64,000 nt of DNA from Allacma fusca (lineage: Eukaryota; Arthropoda; Collembola; Symphypleona; Sminthuridae), in assembly GCA_947179485.1 (NCBI GenBank), contig OX359248.1, positions 27,165,378 to 27,229,377 of the forward strand. The letters run 5' to 3'. Below the pieces are notes generated by a model. The model worked only from the letters and a program-made list of their open reading frames with translations, made no database searches and had not been told where the DNA came from. Position numbers and translations under genes: made by a program. Numbering within the stretch: the stretch's first letter is position 1; the number at the start of each line of letters is the position of its first letter. Below are positions 41,001-53,701 of this stretch, in pieces.

Positions 41001-42472
41001 GTACATGTGCTTAAGACCAGGTAAGTATATAAGCATGAATTAAGAGAAGCCTAAGTATAATTATTACGCATCCCTCGCCCAGAATTCGACAGTCAGATTT
41101 TAGGTGATTTATTAGACATCAGATTAGCTCGTTGCAGTATATCTTCATAAAATCTTTCATGAGGACAAAACGAGGAAATCACTGCAGGAGATTAGAAAGT
41201 ACAACTTCCAAAGTAGGCATGTACATACATACATAGGCCGATACCTATGTACATATGTTACAACAAGGATTTTGTCCCATATGAATGTCTTAGTATCAAG
41301 TTGTTGGAAACTTAGCAAATACACTTTCGTGGAGTAGAAAATTCTCAAGAAATTCAGCCTTCAACAGGTAGAAAATAATTACATACCTTTCTTCTCACAG
41401 GCAATTACTACAGGTACTGCTGATATGAGTGCTTATATACGTACGGACTGATCTCTTAGCTCACCCTGTCAAAATTTGAGAGAGCGGACTCAAAACTTGG
41501 GAAAACTTCAAAGTTTGACAAGTGGTACACCTGATTAAATTCCAAGTGAGAGAAGTATTTTCTCGGGTTTCATGGCACTGACAAAAGTAATTAATTCTAG
41601 CGATTTCATCCGACGTTAAGGAATCCAAGCTCTTGCGAAATTTTTTAGTCGTATCCCAGGTATTTGTATGTGTAGTTATTGGAGTGCCCGATTGAACATC
41701 AGAAAAACTAGCATTTCCCAGGATTCGGCTGGTGAATTGATCCATACGTCAAGGTTGCACAAGTATCATCACATACCAGAAGTACAACATCAAAGCATCT
41801 TTATTGCCTAATGTTTCACGTTTTTGTTAAGGGTGCTGGTTCAATTGAATACATCGCTCATGAGTTTACTGGAGCGTATGAAATCAAATATTTACTATTT
41901 ATTCAGAGTTACATATGCATCCCAAAGCCTTGGGTTGGGAATTTTTAATTTTTGTAAACATAGTTGGGGATACATTAAAACTTAACGAATAGATTTTCAT
42001 ATACAGATAAAATGTTGGGTAATATTTGCAGTGGTTGAGTCTTCTTTCACAGTCGTTCATAAATGAAATTGGGAGAAGGGACGAGGGACTGTATAGACAG
42101 AAAAAGTTGGTAGAAGTAAAAGAAAGTATGTCGTCCTTCATTATACTGTATGAGAGTGATTTAGCTATAAAGCCCCTTACTTCCCAGACGTGATGAGGGT
42201 TATAAGGAAGGCTAATGAGCAACAAATTAAGTTGCTACTAGATAAAAATGGGACACTTTAATTAAATTCTTAAAGCTCGATGATCTTAATTTAGTAATAA
42301 GAAAGAGGAAGTACTACATACATATATGCGAATGCTTGTTCATATAAACTCCCTTGTAGGTAATTATCGTCTAATCTTTGGAATGACTCTTATACTCAAT
42401 TTTGAAATATATTTCATACATAATTATTTATATTTACAGGGACTCTCAGGAGAAGATCGGAGGAAGCGGTGA
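31792..42472 (+). CDS. NPF: Neuropeptide F precursor with an alternative cassette exon
   Basis: Neuropeptide F is a secreted brain-gut peptide of the NPY family acting on a GPCR. Exon 1 (31792 to 31991, or to 31976 with an upstream donor) encodes a signal peptide of about 28 residues and then YNQLNAIVRDALRYLEKV. Cassette exon 39803-39919 (117 nt, symmetric) encodes MAHALRLYQLQELDRMYG and ends ARPR. Exon 40846-40915 supplies F-GKR, giving an amidated RPRF end before dibasic cleavage, then a short C-peptide. Exon 42440-42472 ends it. The long form has 139 residues. Skipping the cassette with the CCTCG|GTACGA donor gives 95 residues ending QPRFGKR. The intron splitting the codon before the terminal Phe is typical of NPY/NPF genes. 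Long insert forms are known in penaeid shrimp. If the last intron is retained, the frame stops at 40924. Confidence 0.88.
32041..32081. repeat. (TC)n microsatellite
   Basis: An uninterrupted run of about 20 TC dinucleotides sits 50 bp inside the first NPF intron. It is preceded by a shorter imperfect CT tract from 32023. Confidence 0.97.
38845..38925 (-). repeat. Possible tRNA-derived SINE fragment
   Basis: On the minus strand, GCCCAGCCAGTGGTTAGAC resembles a tRNA box A context. It is followed by CACTCGGATTCACAC and a body ending near GGGGAGTACAATAGGTACCC. No convincing box B or cloverleaf is visible, so it is not a working tRNA gene. A degraded SINE is the best guess, with low certainty. 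Confidence 0.25.
39920..40845 (+). other. NPF intron between cassette exon and RF exon
   Basis: Donor CCAAG|GTATGA and acceptor TTATTTCAG bound the intron. Nothing else is recognised inside. Confidence 0.6.
40916..42439 (+). other. Last NPF intron (or 3' UTR if retained)
   Basis: It runs from donor GGG|GTAAGG to acceptor ATTTACAG. A 94-codon minus-strand open frame (41461-41745) inside has no recognised domain. Confidence 0.5.
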
Positions 42473-45400
42473 AGTATCTACCGTCGCGACGACCGTGGAT
42501 GGTGAGAAAGCACAAGGGAAGAATTAAAGGGAGAAATTCTCCCCCCCCCCACCCCACAATGCAAGACATTAATCCCCATAAAAATATCCTTTGCAAAAAT
42601 TGACTTTAAAATGAAACATTGAGTTTAACATTGGAATTTGGCATGCCAGAATTATCTGTACGTGATTATACCTAACTATTCCAAAATCTGTAGAGAATTA
42701 AAAATTACAAAGTACTGAAAAATTAAAAATAAAGGTCAAATACTGGGACGTCAGTAGAACTCAAAGACAATTTCAAGTTATTCAAGTCAATTCAATATCA
42801 AAATTATAAGGAGTACTGTATGGAAGGGGGATCTTGAATCCTAATACTATATATTAGCCTTTGGCAGTTAAACCATACTTTAGTTAAGAATGCATTTTAT
42901 TTCAATTTATAATAAGATAACATCTGTATGTATGGTAAAAAAAAATGAGTGTATTCATCTAGGGATGAGTTCTAATCCCTATTTGCAAATATGTATACAC
43001 TGCAAGAAGATAAACATCAAAGAACTTGCTTGATTGTAATTGCATGCACTTGTGCTCCTGCTCCCAGTCTCATACATAGTATATTTCGGATGAAACTCTT
43101 CTCTGATAATCAAACAGTTTCCTTCTGTTCGAATTCCGAGGGATAACTATACCTAAATCTGTATAAACATCAGATATTGGGAACAAATATATTCGTATTT
43201 ACTGGTTCCATTCATGCAAGTACGCTCGTGCACCTTTTACTCAATTAGTTGTCTTTGAACTTCGGAAAGAAATATGAACACAGGAACATGGACGGTTGGG
43301 TAGGTAACAAATAGTTCCAAATTAATTGAGTAACCCGCTGCTTTAATACGTTAGGACAAACAGTGAAAAAACAACTGAAATACTGCAAGGCTCTTTAAAT
43401 CCTCTCACATTAGACTAGACAAAGATCAATGTAATTATTGCAATTACCTCAATCGACCTAACTTAGTATTAACTTGTTACAATTACGAGACAGAACCTTA
43501 ATGATTGGTTCATTGCTTCAGCATTTATGCACTTAACGTTCCTTTAGTCTCAATAACAATTGTATCTTCCATAATTCTATTTTATTCTAATCAACAGATT
43601 CTGCTGAACTGTTCCGAAATCCCGAATTATTTGGAACTAAGTAATGGCATTCGATTTGACAGATATAAAGAGGTGTACCTGCGTTTGTAACTTCTTCCTA
43701 TTATTATTATTACCTTCGTTGGTTTGACATTTCGTGGATTTTTTTGTATGACACGTAATCTCGGATGTGGAGCTCTTGATTATTGTATGTGTGGAGAAAA
43801 TAGCAGTAGATGTAGATAGTTGAAAAAAAAAGATGTAAAACCTATACATATAAAAAACAAACTCTTTAGATAATTCACACAAAAAATATCCTTGTGTTGA
43901 ATTTTTTGGTTATTATTACATATGTACATATGTACATGTTCATTGAACAGTAAATTCCAAGGTGCAGAAGTAAGGGTTTTAGAGTAAGTACACAGTAACA
44001 CTGGAGATTCCTCCCATATTTTACTTTTGGTGCTTATGTATTTTTTGTTGGGCTATGTATAATATAGTATGATCCACAGAGTGGTACTTATTCATGTGAT
44101 AGATATGCATGAATTAAATATGTACACAGTGAGATGCATAACGAAGTCTTTTTTTTCATTGAATTTTTTGCTTTTTCTCCTGTCCCCGTTCAAGTCATCT
44201 TGCGTAAAAAAAAACTCTTCACTAACTTTAAACAGTTTTGATGTTTTTTGTTTGTACATTGTTTAATGAAAGCTTCCTTTGTGAGTGAAAGGTTGGATGC
44301 ATGGGATCTGTGTACTTTGTAGCTGCAGAAAGTAGTTGGATGTTGTAACATATATGATTACTACAGCACAAGAAGACCTGAGGAATTTAAGGATAATATT
44401 TCTGAGAATTGGTTTAGTATGTTTATTATCAGAGTGTGGTATTGTAATTGTTGGAACGAGCACATACATATTATATAGTTGATAGTGACTAACACTTATA
44501 GGAATTATTTTGATATGTAAGCCATGACATGAGTAGTGGAACTACATATTGTAGTACTTTTATTTTGTAAGTGTTAAAGTTTTAGTAAATTAGAACTCAT
44601 TGTTAGTTGATGTCTGACACAGAAACGGATACTCAACGGACTCGATGTCTAAGATACCCTTCCAGTTGAAAACTTGTAGGAATAGTAGCGTGAGAATGGA
44701 TATTTTTATCATAGCTTTTATGTAATTATATCTATGTAACTATGTGTAGACATATTACTACAATATTTTATTAGGAGATGAGTGTATTCATTAATTTTTG
44801 ATTTACAAGTTACACACAAATTCCTTTGGCTGTAGCAAATGATTTACTTTTAGATATCATTTTTGTCAATGTTAAATGTTCAATAAAAGGTAGTGAAGAT
44901 GTTAAATAGCACGGAGCAAAGTGACTATGAGTTTTAAGAGTTAGTACTTTGAGCAAGTCCTTTTCAGAGGAACATAATTTCCATCTGTAATCTCATACAT
45001 CGGACGGAGATTGGAACCAGACGTTTTCCTGGGAGATTGATTGATGTAATTTTTAATGGAAATTAGATCGCATAATTTGATGCCTACGAACAAGTCCCAA
45101 TTTAAGCTTCGCAGAATGGCGAGCAGAGCATATGTGTGGGTTGCAAAATAATATCCGCCTGGGTATACATACATACATAAATACATGCATATATAACAAT
45201 ACCGAATCGAACACAAACGTATAGACTGCTTGTGTTGTTTTTATCATCCCCAAAGAGTCCAGAAGACCATCAACAGCTCATCGTCTTCCCGGTCGGATAT
45301 CTTCTAAAAATAAATGAAATTTGAAACCTTGAAGGAAATTGACGTAAATAACATTCCATTCATCCTAACCCCGATGGAATCAGACAGTAAATTTTCGCCT

Positions 45401-48400
45401 ATCTACAAAAGGAATTGGACCATTCACCAATCACAGCAAAATGAGTAAGGCACTGCCTGACATATGGTTTCATACTGCATTGCACAATTTCAAAGAACCT
45501 TAGTAATTAGTAACGAAATTATTTGCTTTTACATTGGGATTCTAAAAGTGGCTGGATCTCCTGGAGCCTTTATGATGTCAGACTGACAAAAGTAATTCGT
45601 GCCTGAAATGCATAACATATATAAATCAAATTATCAAAATTATTTCAACCAGGAATGACAGCCATTCTAATTTCTACTGATGTAACCGTAAAGTAACTTC
45701 CCCCTGAGAGCCTTTATAATTGTCAATGAAAGAGAATCCCACAAAAATGCAAGCATCACTTAGCGCAAATAGTTTAGTTGGTAAATATGTACCAACTAAA
45801 CGAGGAATGTAAATCTTCACTAAGGTAGAATGAATACGTACATTTACCACTGTATAAATTAGCAAGTACTTACTTGGTAGTCTTCACAATGACGTTCTGG
45901 CTTCTGGCAGCAATAAACAGATTCGCTCAAATTGTAAAGTCCAGCTGCATCTACTTTGAGTTGTAAATGTTGTAATGCTAGCACATGAAATTGCATCTTA
46001 AGTTTGGGAAGCTCGGAATGACTTTAGTGTGGATTTCTGCATACTTTGCATTGCTTATTGGTTAATTATGGAACAGAACTCAATTGGTACATGATGCATT
46101 ATTCATGGAGTCTCATTGCAGTCAGTCCTAGACCATACCCCTATTCACAAGTGCATATAATATGACGCAAAATACAATGAAGAGAAGGTAAATGAAATTG
46201 AAAACATGCATCATGATCATAGATACATAGATTTGAAGATCAGGCGGAAGAATTTACAGCATTAAATTTACTAGGCTTTCGCCTAGCCAATTATCTTAAA
46301 ATTAAAAAAACATTACACCTTCAACAGCCGGAGCTGATAAATTAAAATCGTGGATTTAGATTAAAAAACACAGATAAATATCTGTAGTGCCAATCCCAGG
46401 CATGAAAATATTCTAAGAACTAGTGTAAACAAAAACAGTCTTGTAAAAAAATTCAATTTAGCATATATTTATTACATTTTGACCGATTGGCAAAATTTGT
46501 TTTCCTAGAATATTTCTGTGATTAATCAGGAACGATTCAGACGGGAAATGAGTTTATCTGTCTCCCCTGTATATATTTACAGCTTACATAGATATCGTCA
46601 AATATTTTATTGATGTAACCATAATTATATGCATACACTATTTGGATAGGATCCGTGTCAGTGCATTGATCAGATTACATACATATGTATGTACATATGC
46701 TGTATGCGTCATCAACAAGAGGCTTTGTCTGCATATTCTGTTGTTTTAGACTTCAGCAACTACTTACTTTAGGTTGTACAATTTGAATCCGATTTAATTA
46801 AAGCAGTCTTGCTGCCCAAGATGAACGCAATAAGTTTTGAGTGAGTGACATATTGCATACAATAGTAGTCGTATTGATTAAAGCATAGTAATCTTTTAGA
46901 CATACATAATTAAGAACGAGACTGTACTTTTTAGAGTAAATTCGAAAAACACAAAACGTAAACATTTTCACAGTTCAAACATACACAGTGGAAGTACAGA
47001 TACATATCTTTCCGTTTCAGTGGTGTGGCCTTTGAGAAGTGAAAGCTAACTTCTAAATATATGCAATCAAATGGTATTTCTCATTACATTCCTCAACGGT
47101 ATTCTCTCAAAAGCAATTATTCATTCATTGGAAAAGATAAGCTCATAAGCAATCTGAAGACTAGGAGCAATAGAAACTAGGGTAAGCTGCCTGTAATCCG
47201 TAGATTGTTCTGTGTTTTTGTGAAAAGATGCCGAACAGATGTGAAACATTTATTGTCCGGATTAAAATGCATTCATATTATCTGCAACTTGTTTCTCTGG
47301 CAAGCGACTTAAGCGAGTCCATTTCAAATACTAAATAAGTAGAATCTACTGACGCAGATGATCATGTCTTCTTTGTAATCCCCTAGAAAAGGCTGAAATA
47401 TTACCATCAACTTATGTATATCATGCATTTAATAAGCACTGCAATGTCTCAATTTCAAAAGATCCTTTAAAGATCTTAAAAATTCTCATTATATATTTAT
47501 ATAATAATACCAATGGAGCCCACGGGCCACCCGTTGTACGAACGGTAGTTACAGTAAGTTACAGGAAGCTTTTATAAGTATTTCCTTGGGGTTCATTTTT
47601 CTTATTGCTACAGTGCAGTGGCAAGGGACGCTATTTTCCTCGGTAGTGGTTACCTTGAGGAGGAGTTGAAAGTTCATACAATTGACATTATTAATCTAAA
47701 AATTGCGGTCTGAAACTTCACGAAAGGTTAAAATAGTCCGAGTATACTCACTTGCCCTTTGTATTACAGATAGGAAAGTGTAATCAGAAAAAAATATTTT
47801 TGCCAAATACAGATTTAAATATAGATACAGTATAACATTTTTGGAGAAATACCATATTTCGGTAATTACACGAAGGCTCCCCAGATATTTGATCAGCTTT
47901 CGGTTAAACATATAAGCATTCCCTGAAACTTGCAAATAATAACCGAAAAATTAGTAATTACTTCATGAAACTAACTCTAAGCTACTTGCCCAACGCACCA
48001 ATAAATACCATTCTCCAAATAATTACTGAGCAAAAATATGACGGACCGACATCGGACGTCACCCAGATTTTATATAAAGTCTAGATAAGATAGAAATTAC
48101 TAGTGACATTTAGACAAGAAGCTTAAAGAACATTACATCTATTTACTCTAGCTATTTACGTTAGCTTATACAAAACGTCCGGGCGGAAACTACAGGCTTT
48201 CTACTTTTGCGTGTACATTAGATGCTTTCACTCCATGAAGATTAAAATGAAACACTGTGAGGTCGTCATTGCTAAAACACAATTATTGTAGCTGTGCTAT
48301 TGAACAATTGTACCTCAGGTATTACAACACCCACATCGAAGCTGAAACCTGAAACCCTACACATATTATAGAATAATTTATAGAATCCACGACGCTGTTT

Positions 48401-48683
48401 ATAACAAAATCCAATATACTAGAAGTATGAATTGAGCTTCAATTATTTCAGAATTATTATTGTTGTTGCGTTTAAATAGGTTGGACGAGAATAGATTGTC
48501 TGCGAATGGGAACGTAAGTACACTACGTCAGTAGGTATAGGTACGAAAATAAAACATACGTTCAACTTTACTACACGCCCACTCACACGGAAAGAAAGTA
48601 CGTAGGTGTTTATTGACCCACATCATGTACAGAGTCAATATTATCAAAATAATATTAAATTTGCTTATAAAGTTGTTGACACT
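42473..48683. other. 6.2-kb intergenic region
   Basis: No gene recognised. It probably begins with the NPF 3' UTR. AATAAA-like sites are frequent. Alternating purine-pyrimidine palindromes of the ACATATGTACATATGT type occur at about 43918 and 46678. Open frames are all below 95 codons and featureless. Confidence 0.45.
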
Positions 48684-51021
48684 TCATACGATCCGCATGA
48701 ACTGTTTCTCACTCTCTTGACCATATCGATCTTCTGCTACAAACGCGTAGTATCCTGGCTCCAGACGGAATTCCATATGCAAATCGTCCAAAACATGGGG
48801 CAAGCGAATAACTTTGTGCACTGTCCAACTACCCTCATTATTCCTGTAAGTTATGATTTTGTGAACCTTCCCTTCCCCTTGTCTTGCGACTTGATTCATT
48901 TGCAAGTAAACAAACCCATCATTCGTCAGAGAAATAGAAGGTAAATGAGGCTTCTTCTCAGTTCCCACCAACCATGGATACTGTGGGGGTAGGGCTTGAT
49001 ACTGGTACACAGTATTTTTGAAAAAATTGACTGATCCTTGCTCATTATTTGTAAATATCTTTGCGCTGAATTGCACGTTTCCCCATGAGCCTCTCATACG
49101 ATGACGGGTTTCCCTTGAGATCGTCACTTGATTCGTGAGCTCCGATAAAGGCCAGCCATCCATAATTCGGCTGAGATAGTTACCCGCGTAGATATGTCTA
49201 TTGTGTGGGTTTTGCTCCAGCCACCAGTTCAAGAGGACGGGGTAGCTTTGCGCAGGGGGGTCAATTTTCCAGTACAACTGTGGCTGTAGAATGTCAACCC
49301 ATCCCTCTTGTAACCACAATTTCGGGTCACAGTAGAGACCACTGAACTGGTCAAACCCATTAATGCTGCAAGGCATCCCTCCCTCTGCACAAGGTTTGTA
49401 TATCCCAAAAGGTGAGATACTAAAGCGCACCCAACGTTTAACTTCGTGAACACCGTCGTATAGCCTCTTAACGAGTTTGTTCACATTATCTCGACGCCAG
49501 TCTTCCAAAGAGAGTCCGCCGTTATTCCGAACGTAGTCTGCGTAAGTTGCATTATCAGGGAATGGGACTCCAGTTACGGGGTAAGGATAAAAATAGTCGT
49601 CCATGTGAATCCCATCAATGTCATATCGCTCAGTCAAATCCATTACAACATCAAACGTTCTATTTTGAACTACTTCTGCTCCAGGGTCCATCCACAAATA
49701 CGTGCTGAATGGGTAAGCGTATTGTGGGTATAATAGTGCCATGTGATTGGAGGCGAGACCTTCCGTTGAGGCAGCCATACTGGCCCGATAGGGGTTAATC
49801 CAGGCGTGTACTTCAATATTTTTGGCATGACAGTAATCAATTACATACTGAAATGGATCCCACAAAGGATTGGGAGCTTGACCTTGCTTCCCTGTTAGGT
49901 ATCTGCTCCAGGGCTCTATGTTAGATTTGTACAGGGCATCGCCTGCTGGACGTACCTAATATGTAATAAAAGAAAGATTGACTTTAGTGAAGCCTATATA
50001 TACTTACTGTATTCATAAGGACTCTTGAAAAACCTCATGAGAAGTGTCAACTCGTTGGTGAATTCAAAAGCTATTGAATTTCTATACACAAAAAATTATC
50101 ACCAAAATTTTAATATAAGTCAAAAGTTTGGCGAGTTTAAAAAATATAGATTTTTTAACAAAATTTCATTATTTTTTCTCTCCTAGACCAAATCATTCGG
50201 GAGTCCGCCCCCCCCCCTCATGTCTAATAATTATTGTACGTTGATGTAATTTTGCATTCAGTATAGTTTTTCTAAATTATGCCAACCGGAGGACAAGATT
50301 TAGAAAAATCTGAATTTGAGTCATTGTATCAATAACTTCTGACCCGGATGACCATCTCGGTCCATGATAATTCATTTTCAAGCTATTGAATTGTTCTATA
50401 AGAAAAATTAATAAGTCGTTTGTTTTTCGAGACTTGTACAGAATATTAATTTTACTTGAAAATAAACTGCATTGATTCCAGCATCACTCAGAGTATCAAT
50501 TAGTCTCTCCAACGCTTCCTGCTGAACAGCAACGCTATCTGCAGGAGACTTCGGCCAGTCGATGTTCGTCACAGTAGCTATCCAAGCGCCTCTGGATTCA
50601 CGCCCAGGAAATGCATCTAAACTTACGCAAGTATTTTAGTATTTGTTAAATGTGTAAATTTAATTTAATTTAGTGAAACATTTAATTAAACACTTAAACA
50701 TACCACTGAAACAACAAGTGTAGTCATCTGGAAACGAAGGACATAACCCAGAACGGCTGACATTGCTATTGCAGACCGAGCGAGGAATACAGCTTCCAAT
50801 GGACCCTAAATTGCCATCCTCTACCTCGAAGCAAGGATCCACTGCAAACATGATTGATGAAAATCATCTCAATTTACACGTGACTGTGTCTTAAAAAATC
50901 AAAATTATGTGTAACTATACAGTTTTTATGGTATTAATTTCAAACCTCCAAGTGCTTGAACGCAGCAGTGAAAAGCGATAATGACGGCCAAAACGAATTT
51001 AAGAGAGAGCATGGTTTCCAT
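48684..51021 (-). CDS. Secreted clip-like domain + GHL10 (DUF187/YngK-type) glycoside hydrolase
   Basis: Four exons (51021-50946, 50841-50704, 50616-50456, 49955-48684) encode 548 residues. A signal peptide (MLSLKFVLAVIIAFHCC) is followed by a six-Cys module of about 45 residues with pattern C..C..C..C..CC, resembling a clip domain. Then comes a GHL10-type (beta/alpha)8 glycosidase: SRGAWIATVTNIDWP, LIDTLSDAGINAVYFQVRP, EVHAWINPYR, DIDGIHMDDYFYPYP (Asp244/Asp245), FSISPFGIY, VDILQPQLYWKIDPPAQSY and HIYAGNY. A beta-rich C-terminal tail closes it. The family is overwhelmingly bacterial and acts on extracellular polysaccharides. The catalytic part sits mostly in one 1.27-kb exon. Bacterial origin with later acquisition of a signal, clip-like exon and introns is inferred. 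An in-frame alternative Met starts at 51012. Confidence 0.9.
49956..50455 (-). other. Intron 3 of the GHL10 gene
   Basis: A 500-bp intron lies between VYFQ and VRPA in the conserved first beta strand region. Nothing else is seen apart from a C-rich run near 50208. Confidence 0.7.
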
Positions 51022-52195
51022 TTTAGACCGTCCGTTGGCGTATTTATTTAAGCGAAACGAATGCAATAATGGAGAAGCTCAAACTGCAGGTCAAACCTAT
51101 CTAATTAAAAAAATAGAAATATGTAAGTTAAACCATTTCCTTCAAAAATTTGGGCTTTTAACAGTACGTCTACAATAACGGAAACTCTTGCGTCAATGTG
51201 ACTACTGAGGTAACAATTAAAATTTGCGGCAGCTTCTGTACAAAGTACAATAAAACTCTCAAGTATGACTTTAGTCAGCTGAGAATGCTACATATGTAGA
51301 AATAAACTGAAACCTTTATCTCATTTATCTACCACCTGCGAAAGTTCATTAATGTATAGAAGATAACCCTCTGGAATAGACTTCCTCCTGCAAACCGTAT
51401 AACTTACAATTGGGCAAATGATTTCTAATGTAATCTCATTGACTGGAAATATCAGTATTTTTAGATATTATCCTTCATTGTAAAACAATGATGTTAGTTT
51501 GATGAAATAGCCTGACAATCAAAACTAGTAAAAAGAAGTGTCCTAATATTTTTCAAGTATTTCCCACATGAAATAAATGCATAATATTTTTTTCAACATG
51601 TATGTAAACTAATTAAATACTAGAAATGAACTTTCAATAATATATATTATTAATTAATATGAATATATGAAATGCGACATAATGCATACATACATATTAC
51701 ATATATTCTTAAAACTTGTAAAACTGAACTTTATCACCAAATAAATTTGGTTTTAACAGTTGACTATTTTTTCTTACTTTGAGAATAGGCCCGATAATTT
51801 GGGAATTTACCTATGATATTGTGCCCGTGGAAAAATCAAAACAAACTACTTAACGCATTTGTCTCTATACATTGAGATATTGACGGTTTTAGTGATAATT
51901 AATTCAAACAGTTACTTGACTCAAATCCATCAGCATTGACTTGTCAGGTAACGTTTTGTTATTACGCTTCTGATTGTGAGGCCATGCTATCTGTACGTAT
52001 GTAATTATATAAATTCGTATTTATTGAATCCACATTAAGTCATTCAATAGCTTTTCCCAACTAAAGCAGCACTAATTTTAGTAAGGATTAAATAATGATT
52101 GAAATGTTATGACCTCCCATTTTCCATTGTTCTTGATGAGTACTATATACATCCGATTGACCCTATTGAGATACATCAAGTGCTAATACACCAGG
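51022..52195. other. Divergent intergenic region between GHL10 and LPMO 1
   Basis: This 1.2-kb head-to-head spacer should hold the promoters of the GHL10 gene (-) and of the first LPMO (+). A TAAATAAATA stretch (minus strand, 51041-51050) lies close to the GHL10 start. No other feature is recognised. Confidence 0.5.
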
Positions 52196-52202
52196 TATAA
52201 AA
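52196..52202 (+). promoter_or_regulatory. TATA box of LPMO 1
   Basis: TATAAAA lies 79 bp before the LPMO start codon, at the right spacing for a transcription start near 52227 and a leader of about 48 nt. Confidence 0.6.
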
Positions 52203-52274
52203 TGCATCTGTATTCATGTAATTCACAAATAGTTCGAATCACCGTTCTTGATTCTTGATACAAAACTTTCCAAA

Positions 52275-53018
52275 ATGTTGAGAATTTCGTTAGCTCTGAT
52301 CGTAGTTTTAGGACTAGCTTTTGGTCATGTCAGGATTCGCACCCCTCCGAGCCGCAGCAGTCTTTGGCGCGACCCAGAGTTTCAACAGCAACGCCCGCCA
52401 GTAAACTATGACGACGACGGACTTTATTGTGGCCAAGTTCATCAGTGGGAAGATGACAACCGTTGCGGGATTTGTGGAGACCCTTTGAGCGACCCTGTTC
52501 CGAGACCTAATGAAAATGGTGGGAAGTTTGGCAAAGGCATCATCGCGGGTCGTTACTCTCCTGGCGAGGTAAATATTTGGAATGGCTTTGGGTACACTCA
52601 GAAATAATGGTTTACAGTATTTATGAGCCTTGAATGGGGGGAGAGTCATTATTTCAAATAATGAATGTTCTAATTTAAATAAAATTTGCAGGTCATTCCA
52701 GTGAATGTAGAGTTCACGACGTCTCATTTGGGGTACTTTGAAATTCAAATTTGCGACAAACTCCCTGAAACTGAAGATTGTTTCCGTACACTGACCTTTG
52801 GAGACGGAAGTAACAGACAAACTTTGGATCCTCCGGAGAGACCTATCTGGGTGAACACCACTGTTCGTTTGCCATCGGATATTCGATGTGAACAATGCAC
52901 ACTTCGGCTACACTATAGAGGGGGTAATAACTGGGGTGATTGTGGAAATGGCAAGGAAGGGATGGGATGCGGACTGCAAGAGACTTTCCGAAGTTGTTCT
53001 GATATTTCCGTGCAATAA
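52275..53018 (+). CDS. AA15 lytic polysaccharide monooxygenase 1 (206 aa)
   Basis: This is a secreted copper enzyme that oxidatively cleaves chitin or cellulose. Exons 52275-52568 and 52692-53018 are separated by one phase-0 intron. A 17-residue signal peptide ends at Gly17, so His18 becomes the N-terminal copper-brace histidine (HVRIRTPPSRSSLWR). The second brace histidine is His110 in VEFTTSHLGYFEIQ, mature position about 93. A likely axial Phe is Phe197 in LQETFRSCSDI. CGICGDP, RPNENGGKFGKGIIAGRY and paired cysteines match AA15. The Met at 52275 was chosen because it starts the signal peptide; an upstream in-frame Met at 52248 would place charged residues ahead of it. The polyadenylation signal AATAAA overlaps the stop codon. 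It is first of a three-gene tandem array. Confidence 0.93.
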
Positions 53019-53633
53019 ATAATTTCCAAGTTATGTTCTGTGATACTGAAGTAATTCGATACATTATAATAAAAATCATGCACATTCAAGTAAAAAAAAC
53101 CAACTGACAACCGGATACTCTACATATATTCACACGGTCAGAGCATGTGACAGTATACTAAAATGGATACACCAATAATGGGCATAATTGCATAGCCTTA
53201 TTGGGATTACCTTTCCAAGCAAGTCGTTGTAAACAAGATGCGGATTTGCCGGAGTTACTAATACATTGGGGTTCTTGTCCTTTCTTAACTTAAAAGTTCA
53301 GGATTAATGTCCGACGCATTTATAAAAAATAGTACACTATGATTGATGATTACAAATTCCCATTGGAATTAGAACTTCTGAAGAGCAAAACAATTATGTA
53401 TTCTGTTTAAGTGAATTGTTTCGTCATATGTGCTGATTTTGACTGAATTGGTTTCCAATCAATCATAATTGATGTTAAAATATTTTGATAAATGTTTTGG
53501 TCCTGAAAGGCCAAATGATTACGACGTAAAACAACAACCAATACTTTAAAATAACTTACAATAATATTAACTGATTTATACTGAGATTAACAGCATCACA
53601 TGGTGGAGAGTTTTCAAGTACTATTATTAGGGA
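53019..53633. other. Spacer between LPMO 1 and LPMO 2
   Basis: AT-rich intergenic DNA with no gene. It includes the 3' end of LPMO 1 and the promoter of LPMO 2. Confidence 0.6.
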
Positions 53634-53640
53634 TATAAAT
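53634..53640 (+). promoter_or_regulatory. TATA box of LPMO 2
   Basis: TATAAAT lies 68 bp upstream of the LPMO 2 start, at nearly the same distance as in LPMO 1. Confidence 0.6.
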
Positions 53641-53701
53641 AGGTACTCATTAAATATTTGTTCGTATTACGAGAAAGATTTTGCAGAAAAAATCATCCAA
53701 A

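Noticed and set aside
48606-48944. 112-codon plus-strand frame
   Set aside because: It is antisense to the end of the GHL10 gene and has no motif of its own.
52314-52895. 193-codon minus-strand open frame across LPMO 1
   Set aside because: It lies antisense to both LPMO exons and their intron; the LPMO reading has clear family motifs and the antisense frame has none.
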